Positions 58,683-64,000 of a stretch of DNA of 64,000 nt are shown in pieces. Numbering within the stretch: the stretch's first letter is position 1; every line of letters begins with the position of its first letter. The translations under genes and the position numbers were made by a program. Location: positions 29,528 through 93,527 of the forward strand of contig NZ_NEWD01000021.1 of assembly GCF_002234915.1 (NCBI RefSeq). Reading direction: 5' to 3'. Origin of the DNA: Bifidobacterium vansinderenii (GTDB lineage Bacteria; Actinomycetota; Actinomycetes; Actinomycetales; Bifidobacteriaceae). The notes under the pieces are model-generated. The model did not search any database. It was not told the DNA's origin and worked only from the letters and a program-made list of their open reading frames with translations.

Positions 58683-58922
58683 CGTAGCAGCGCCCTTTTG
58701 CACCTATTCTCATCCGTGCGCACCCATCTGCAGCCGATAGCCCCCGTTATACCCCCTATACACCCACCTGTTTTCATAAAGCCCGACCATTTACCGTCAA
58801 CCGTCGCCCGACGATGTAAATCACTGCAAACGAGATTCCGCCAAGCTCGCGCAGGCCACACTGAAATCATGCAACAACCGGCAACGACGTCGGTTTGCCG
58901 CAGAGAAGAAACGGAAACAGTC

Positions 58923-60446
58923 ATGGCAGACAATAACAACCATATTCCCAGCGTGTATCGGCCGCGCAAGATCACGGTCGCACGCGCCATCGGCTACGGT
59001 ATGCCGGATATGATGGGCGGTGGTGCATTTACGCTCATCGGCGCGTGGCTGCTGTTCTTCTGGACCACCTATGCGGGTCTGACCGCCATGGAGGCGGCCT
59101 CCATTCTGGCCATCGCCCGCGTGGCCGACGCCGTGATCAGCCTGTTCATGGGTGCGATCACCGATAATCTCTACCGCTTCAAGATCGGCAAGAAGTTCGG
59201 CCGTCGCCACTTCTTCCTGCTGATCGGCTCCCCGCTCATGCTCGAGTTCATCCTGCTGTGGATCACGGGCCTGAACTACTGGTACTACCTGATCAGCTAC
59301 GTGCTGTTCGAGCTCGTGGCCGCCATGGTGCTCATCCCGTGGGAGACGCTGCCCACCGAGATGACCGAGGACTACAACAAGCGCACGATGCTGTCCACCG
59401 CGCGTCTGGTGATCTCCTCCGGCAGCTCGTTCCTGGCCACGTTCCTGCCCGGCCAGCTGTTCAAGATCTTCGGCGAGGACAACCCGATGTCGTACACGTT
59501 CAACGCGATCGTGTTCGCCGTGATCTACATGGTGTCCGTGTTCATCGCCTACAAGACCACGTGGGAGCGCCAGATCACCCCGGAGATGGCAGCCAAGCTC
59601 GAAGCCAAGGCCAAGGAGGGCGCCGGCCGCACGTTCGGCGAGCAGCTCAAGGCCTACATCGCCACCGTGAAGCTGCGCACGTTCCGCAAGCACCTGATCG
59701 TCTACCTGTGCACGTTCACCGCCAAGGATACGTTCAACGCCGTGTTCGCCTACTTCGTGGTCTCCGTGCTCGGCCTGTCCGCCGGCGTTTCCAGCGGCGT
59801 GCTGTCGCTGAACATCATCGGCCTGCCGCTGACCATCCTCGTCGGCTACCTGCTGGTCAAGTTCAGCCCGCGCTGGGTGTGGTGCGTCGGCATCGTTGTT
59901 GAGCTCGTCGCCCTGGTCGGCTTCTGGGTGCTGTCCGGCACCAGCATGAACGACCTGACGATGTGGCTGTACGTGGTCGGCCTGGTCTACAACATCGGCT
60001 TGGGCGCCGTGATCGCCACCCCGTGGAACGTGTTCCCGATGATCCCGGATCTTGACGAGCTGGTGTCCGGCGAGCATCACGAGGGTCTGTACGCTTCCGT
60101 CATGACGTTCGTGCGCAAGTCCACGGTCGCCGTCGCCACGTTCGTGGTCGGCCTGGTGCTCACCGAAGGCGGCTACGTCGAGGGGCAGATCGAGCAGTCG
60201 GTCGGCACACAGCACACGATCACCGGCATCCTGGTGTTCGGCACCGGCGCGCTGCTGCTCGTCGCCCTGCTCACCGCGGTCACGTTCCGTCTGAACAAGA
60301 CCACGCACACCGTGGTCAAGGACGAGCTCAACCGTCTGCGCAACGGCGGCCACAAGGACGACGCCCCCAAGGAGACCCGCGAGCTCATCGAGAAGCTCAC
60401 CGGCACCAAGTGGGAGCACATTTGGGCCACCAACCCCAACCAGTGA
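58923..60446 (+). CDS. GPH-family MFS sugar transporter (GH31-linked)
   Basis: 507 residues with about 12 membrane segments. It is close to the transporter at 37485: both have IGYGMPDMMGGG / IEYGMLDLMGGG, ITDNLYRFKIGKKFGRRHFF and PWETLPTEMTEDYNKRT, and both end in a charged tail with LTG..WE.IWA-type sequence. The frame opens at 58698, but the ATG at 58923, preceded by GGAAACAGTC, starts the conserved part. It is followed by the second GH31 gene after 92 bp with an intervening GC-rich hairpin, so it likely brings in the GH31 substrate. Confidence 0.87.
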   Translation: MADNNNHIPSVYRPRKITVARAIGYGMPDMMGGGAFTLIGAWLLFFWTTYAGLTAMEAASILAIARVADAVISLFMGAITDNLYRFKIGKKFGRRHFFLLIGSPLMLEFILLWITGLNYWYYLISYVLFELVAAMVLIPWETLPTEMTEDYNKRTMLSTARLVISSGSSFLATFLPGQLFKIFGEDNPMSYTFNAIVFAVIYMVSVFIAYKTTWERQITPEMAAKLEAKAKEGAGRTFGEQLKAYIATVKLRTFRKHLIVYLCTFTAKDTFNAVFAYFVVSVLGLSAGVSSGVLSLNIIGLPLTILVGYLLVKFSPRWVWCVGIVVELVALVGFWVLSGTSMNDLTMWLYVVGLVYNIGLGAVIATPWNVFPMIPDLDELVSGEHHEGLYASVMTFVRKSTVAVATFVVGLVLTEGGYVEGQIEQSVGTQHTITGILVFGTGALLLVALLTAVTFRLNKTTHTVVKDELNRLRNGGHKDDAPKETRELIEKLTGTKWEHIWATNPNQ

Positions 60447-60467
60447 TCGCATCGATTGTCTGACTCT

Positions 60468-60504
60468 CCGGCCGCCGCCGGCCCTCTCTCCCCGGCGGCG
60501 GCCG
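60468..60504 (+). terminator. GC-rich hairpin between GPH and GH31 genes
   Basis: CGGCCGCCGCCGG/CCGGCGGCGGCCG stem with a CCCTCTCTC loop and no T-run; partial terminator or mRNA-processing site. Confidence 0.6.
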
Positions 60505-60538
60505 CACCCACCCCACTCTCAACCCAAAGGATATTTCA

Positions 60539-63112
60539 ATGAAGAAATCCGACAAGATCATCGCACTCGAATCCAACAACGACTACATCCACATCACCAC
60601 CGGCGGCAGCCAGCTGCGCGTCTACCTGGTCGACGACGACACCATCCGCTTCCGTTGCACATTCGACGAGGAATTCGCCCCCGAGCACTCGTACGCGCTG
60701 GTCAAGACCGCGTGGGAGGACGATCTCGACGAACTGTTCGCGGCCGAGCGCACCCGCGTCACGCCCATCGCGCCGAACGTCGAGGAGGCTGACGACTACT
60801 ACGTCACCCGTACCGCCAAACTCGAGATCCGTCTGACCAAGGACCCGTTCGGCATCGAGATCTACGACACGGACGGCAACCTGCTGTACAAGGACCTCAA
60901 GGAACGCACGTTCATGGAGGATTCGCACGGCCGCCGCTACCACTACTCCGTGATCAACGCCGGCGACCACTTCTACGGATTCGGCGAGAAGACCGGCAAG
61001 CTCAACAAGCGTCTGCAGTACCTGCGCATGCACAACACCGACACCTGCGGCCACGACGCCGAGCTGTCCGACCCGCTGTACAAGCACATCCCGTTCTACG
61101 TGCGCTTCAACGACCACACGCGCAAGGCGATCGGCGTGTTCTACAACAACCCGTTCGACTCCGCGTTCGATCTGGGACGCGAGTGGAGCGGCTACTGGGA
61201 CAAGTACTCGTTTTACTGCACCGACGGCGGCGATGTCGACATGTTCTTCATCAACGGCCCGACCATCCCCGAGGTCGTGGAACGCTACACCGACCTGACC
61301 GGCAAGACCGCGCTGCCGCCGCTGGGCAATACCGGCTACACGCACACCACGATGTTCTACACGGAGCTCGAAAAGGATGTGGACAAGGCCATCCTCGAGT
61401 TCGTGGACCGCTGCAAGGCCAACGACATCCCGTTTGACATGTTCGGCATGGCGTCCGGCTACACGTGCATGCCGAATGGCAAGCGCTACCAGTTCCACTG
61501 GAACAGCGCCAAGTTCCCCGATCCGGCCGCGTTCATGGCCGAGATGAAGAAGCGCGGCGTGGCCGTAACGCCCAACGTCAAGCCCGGCATTCTCACCACG
61601 CACCCCGACTACGACGAGTTCGCCGACGCCGGTGCGTTCGTCAAGGACGAGACGGGCGAGAAGCCGGAGAACGAACGCTACTGGGGCGGCTTCGCGGGCT
61701 TCCCGGACTTCACCAGCAAGGCCGGTCGCGAGATCTGGGAGCGTCACATGACCGAGGCGCTGCTGGACAACGGCATCGAGGGCATCTGGGACGACAACTG
61801 CGAGTTCGACATCCAGAACGCCGACGCCGTGGTCGATGGCGACGGCCGCCCCACCACCGTGGAGGGCATGAAGCCGGTGCTCGGCAACATGATGGCCTAC
61901 ACCGCCAACCATGCGCTCACCCAGGCCCGTCCGAACACGCGTCCGTTCATCATCAGCCGCGCCGGATTCGCCGGCATCCAGCGGTACGCGCAGACCTGGG
62001 CCGGCGACAACTACACCTGCTGGAAGACGCTCAAGTACAACATTCCCACCATCCTCAACATGGGCCTGTCGGGCGCCGCCAACCACGGCTGCGACATCGG
62101 CGGCTGGTTCGGCCCCGCGCCCGAGCCGGAGCTGTTAGTCCGCTGGTTCCAGGAGGGCGTGTTTATGCCGCGCTTCATGACGAACTCGTCGAACACCGAC
62201 AACTCCGTCACCGAGCCGTTCATGTACCCGAACTACACGCCGTACATCTCCCGCGCCGTCAAGCTGCGCTACGCGCTCGCGCCCACCATGTACTCGCTGC
62301 TGCGCGAGGCGTCGGTCAAGGGCAGCCCCGTCATGCGTCCGCTCGTCTACGAGTTCCCGAACGATCCGAACTGCTGGGACGAGAGCTTCGAGTTCATGTT
62401 CGGCCCGAACATCCTCGTGGCGAACGTGACCGATCCGGGCGCCACCGAGAAGAGCGTATACCTGCCTGCCGGCACCGACTGGTACGACTTCCGTTCCAAG
62501 AAGCGCTACGAGGGCGGTCAGACGATCAGCGTGCCGGTGGATCTCGACACGATCCCCATGTTCCTGCGCGCCGGCGCGATCGTGCCGACGACGAGCGGCG
62601 TGACCAACCTGCACACGCAGACGATCGACCATCTCACGCTGCTGGTCGAGCCCAGCGCGGCCGGTTCGTTCACGCTGTACGAGGACGACGGCGAGACCAA
62701 CGACTACAAGGACGGCAAGTACCTGGCCACCACGTTCACGATCGCGCCGGGCGCGGCCGCCAACCCGTACAGCACCGACGGTGAGAACAACGCCGGCACG
62801 TTCCCCGCGAGCGACGAAAGCCACGAGGTGACGGTCATCCGAGCCACCTGCGACGGTTCGTACGCCAGCCGCGTCGAGCGTGTGGAGATGGACGTGTTCA
62901 CGCACAACGTGCAGCCATTCACCGTGGCGATGGCCGGCCCGTCCGGCGAGCGCTTCATCGAGAAGTTCTTCGACCCGGCCAAGTGGGAGGTCGCCGACGA
63001 GGGATGGCTGTACGACATGGAGACGCGCACCACGCGCATCAAGTACGCCAACCCGTCAGGCGACTACGAGATCCGCGTCAACTACGCGATCAACGACCTC
63101 GTCAAGATGTAG
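60539..63112 (+). CDS. Glycoside hydrolase family 31 enzyme, copy 2
   Basis: Paralogue of the enzyme at 40461, 857 residues, cytoplasmic. Landmarks: FYGFGEKTGKLNKR, the nucleophile Asp419 in GIWDDNCEFDI, the acid/base Asp490 in QTWAGDNYTCW, NVKPGI, GLSGAANHGCDIGGW and MFLRAGAIVP. Relative to copy 1 it has a ~26-residue insert in the C-terminal beta domain (YSTDGENNAGTFPASDES) and differs around the nucleophile (WDDNCE versus WNDNNE) and the acid/base (AGDNY versus CGDNG), suggesting a different subsite. AAAGGATATTTCA precedes the ATG. It probably forms a unit with the GPH transporter upstream. Confidence 0.9.
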   Translation: MKKSDKIIALESNNDYIHITTGGSQLRVYLVDDDTIRFRCTFDEEFAPEHSYALVKTAWEDDLDELFAAERTRVTPIAPNVEEADDYYVTRTAKLEIRLTKDPFGIEIYDTDGNLLYKDLKERTFMEDSHGRRYHYSVINAGDHFYGFGEKTGKLNKRLQYLRMHNTDTCGHDAELSDPLYKHIPFYVRFNDHTRKAIGVFYNNPFDSAFDLGREWSGYWDKYSFYCTDGGDVDMFFINGPTIPEVVERYTDLTGKTALPPLGNTGYTHTTMFYTELEKDVDKAILEFVDRCKANDIPFDMFGMASGYTCMPNGKRYQFHWNSAKFPDPAAFMAEMKKRGVAVTPNVKPGILTTHPDYDEFADAGAFVKDETGEKPENERYWGGFAGFPDFTSKAGREIWERHMTEALLDNGIEGIWDDNCEFDIQNADAVVDGDGRPTTVEGMKPVLGNMMAYTANHALTQARPNTRPFIISRAGFAGIQRYAQTWAGDNYTCWKTLKYNIPTILNMGLSGAANHGCDIGGWFGPAPEPELLVRWFQEGVFMPRFMTNSSNTDNSVTEPFMYPNYTPYISRAVKLRYALAPTMYSLLREASVKGSPVMRPLVYEFPNDPNCWDESFEFMFGPNILVANVTDPGATEKSVYLPAGTDWYDFRSKKRYEGGQTISVPVDLDTIPMFLRAGAIVPTTSGVTNLHTQTIDHLTLLVEPSAAGSFTLYEDDGETNDYKDGKYLATTFTIAPGAAANPYSTDGENNAGTFPASDESHEVTVIRATCDGSYASRVERVEMDVFTHNVQPFTVAMAGPSGERFIEKFFDPAKWEVADEGWLYDMETRTTRIKYANPSGDYEIRVNYAINDLVKM

Positions 63113-63124
63113 CTTCTCCGCCTT

Positions 63125-63173
63125 GTGCTCCCACCGGGGGAGGGAGCTGGCCGGCGTAGCCGGCGGATGAGGT
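63125..63173 (+). repeat. Hybrid two-hairpin repeat, B head and A tail
   Basis: The first hairpin is of type B (CTCCC.CC/GGGGGAGGGAG), the second stem is GCCGGC/GCCGGC, but the tail is GGATGAGGTG as in type A. Confidence 0.8.
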
Positions 63174-63199
63174 GACCGCGCGTTCCGCTCGATGCCTGT

Positions 63200-63324
63200 G
63201 TGCTCCCTCCGGGGGAGGGAGCTGGCCGGCGTAGCCGGACTGAGGGAGGACTCGCGTCCTTTCCTTCCCTCAGTCCCACCTCATCAGTCAGCCTTCGGCT
63301 GCCAGCTTCCCCTCAAGGGGAAGC
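63200..63324. repeat. Type B and inverted type A two-hairpin repeats
   Basis: 63200-63250 is type B with a GGCCGGC/GCCGGAC-type second stem; 63277-63324 is an inverted type A copy with AGTCAGCC/GGCTGCC-like stem. Confidence 0.8.
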
Positions 63325-63385
63325 CAGGGCGTTCCTCCTTCATCCTTCCCCTCAAGGGGGAGCCCAATCATCGCGGGTTCTAGTG

Positions 63386-64000
63386 ATCGTTGCAACACCT
63401 GGTGATCCGGGAGGAGATTTCGGGTGGGCAGGTGGGTGTTCGATGGTGTTGGGTACGCGACTCGTGGCGAGATGTGCAAGGCGCGTCGGGATCGGTACGT
63501 GGAGCTCATAGCCGGCGGGATGAACTACACGCAGGCCGCGAGAGCGGTCGGGGTCTCGAAGCGTACGGGCAAGGTATGGCGTAACGGGGGCGCCAGCGGC
63601 GGTCGTCGTGTGCAGCCGTCCGTGGTGATCCGGTATGCTCCCGTCATGCATGAGTCGAAGACGATCAGCCCACGGTTCCTGGATCTGGAGAGTCGCATCA
63701 GCATCGCCGATTGGCGGCATGCCGGCATGGGCGTGCGCGAGATCGCCAGACGGCTCGGACGTCCCGCGTCGACCGTGTCCCGGGAGCTCGCGCGCAACAC
63801 GAATCCATCCACCGGCGAGTATGAGCCGAACCGGGCCCAGCGGATGAGCGCCGGACGTCGTTCGAGGCCCAAGACCGCGAAGGTGCGTGCGGTGCCCGGC
63901 CTGCTCGACTACATCCGGCGCAGGCTCTCCGACGAGTGGAGCCCCGAACAGATCATGTTGAGGCTGAGGCGCGACTTCCCGGATAATGAAGCCATGCACG
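63386..64000 (+). mobile_element. IS30-family insertion sequence, right part beyond the window
   Basis: The repeat array ends near 63375 and a different sequence begins around 63386 (CGTTGCAACACCTGGTGATC), a plausible left end, followed by a transposase frame that runs off the window. The exact left boundary and any terminal inverted repeat cannot be confirmed without the other end. Confidence 0.65.
63472..64000 (+). CDS. IS30-family transposase, 3'-truncated by window
   Basis: DDE transposase, 176 residues visible. Two helix-turn-helix motifs: residues ~8-35 (RYVELIAGGMNYTQAARAVG, VSKRTGKVW) and ~80-105 (IADWRHAGMGVREIARRLGR, PASTVSREL), the second being typical of IS30. WSPEQIMLRLRRDFP near the end is the standard segment just before the catalytic domain, which lies outside the window. 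The frame is open upstream to 63406 with GTG codons at 63424 and 63436, so the start may be earlier than the ATG at 63472. No frameshift is seen in the visible part. Confidence 0.87.
   Translation, partial: MCKARRDRYVELIAGGMNYTQAARAVGVSKRTGKVWRNGGASGGRRVQPSVVIRYAPVMHESKTISPRFLDLESRISIADWRHAGMGVREIARRLGRPASTVSRELARNTNPSTGEYEPNRAQRMSAGRRSRPKTAKVRAVPGLLDYIRRRLSDEWSPEQIMLRLRRDFPDNEAMH

Larger units (their letters stand above)
63113..63385. other. Repeat-filled gap between GH31 and IS30
   Basis: No gene is supported. It contains four two-hairpin elements in a row: 63125-63173 (B head with A tail), 63200-63250 (B), 63277-63324 (A, inverted) and a partial A head at 63342-63362. Confidence 0.75.

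Overview
The window is about 64 kb of high-G+C DNA that reads as a Bifidobacterium-type actinobacterial chromosome. The genus is inferred from the overall set: sugar ABC importer genes without their own ATPase, GPH/MFS sugar transporters, stacked LacI regulators, many intracellular glycoside hydrolases and an IS30 element. No rRNA, tRNA or CRISPR was seen. Two core genes sit at the left edge (a truncated class I DAHP synthase and MTA/SAH nucleosidase). Everything from about 1.7 kb to the IS30 transposase at the right edge looks like an accessory carbohydrate-use region.

Layout. 1.7-5.6 kb: a wall-anchored protein with two acid-phosphatase (PAP2) domains, flanked by two copies of a ~285-bp structured repeat. 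5.6-20.3 kb: a DeoR-HTH/LacI-sensor hybrid regulator, two convergent GH30 enzymes, a lipoprotein plus two permeases of a sugar ABC importer, a DUF624 membrane protein, a GH59 (galactocerebrosidase-like) enzyme and a LacI regulator. 20.5-25.1 kb: uxaC, uxuB and uxuA, converting glucuronate to 2-keto-3-deoxygluconate (KDG). 26-32.4 kb: a minus-strand operon (permease, TIM-barrel isomerase, PfkB kinase, hexulose-phosphate synthase, phosphohexuloisomerase) with its LacI regulator. 32.5-34.9 kb: a large polytopic membrane protein. 35.4-39.6 kb: kdgK and eda, which finish the KDG route, then a GPH transporter and an unrecognised 144-aa protein. 40.5-63.1 kb: two GH31 enzymes, an MFS transporter, an esterase, three LacI regulators, three more GPH transporters, a GH28 polygalacturonase-like enzyme, a MATE exporter, a GH79-like beta-glucuronidase candidate and a YddG-like exporter. 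63.4 kb to the end: a truncated IS30 element.

How the parts fit. None of the glycosidases has a visible signal peptide, so they should act on oligosaccharides imported by the ABC and GPH systems. The GH79- and GH28-like enzymes could release uronic acids; UxaC/UxuB/UxuA/KdgK/Eda would take glucuronate to pyruvate and glyceraldehyde 3-phosphate. The hxlA-hxlB operon with its own permease, isomerase and kinase has no obvious textbook substrate and is the best candidate for an undescribed catabolic route.

The intergenic DNA is unusually structured. At least 25 copies of a ~50-bp two-hairpin element recur, with compensatory changes in the second stem. Other repeat types are an 82-bp inverted element (2 copies), a 40-bp hairpin (2-3 copies), a 112-bp element with 19-bp terminal inverted repeats, and a 0.6-kb block of degenerate palindromes at 25.2-25.9 kb.
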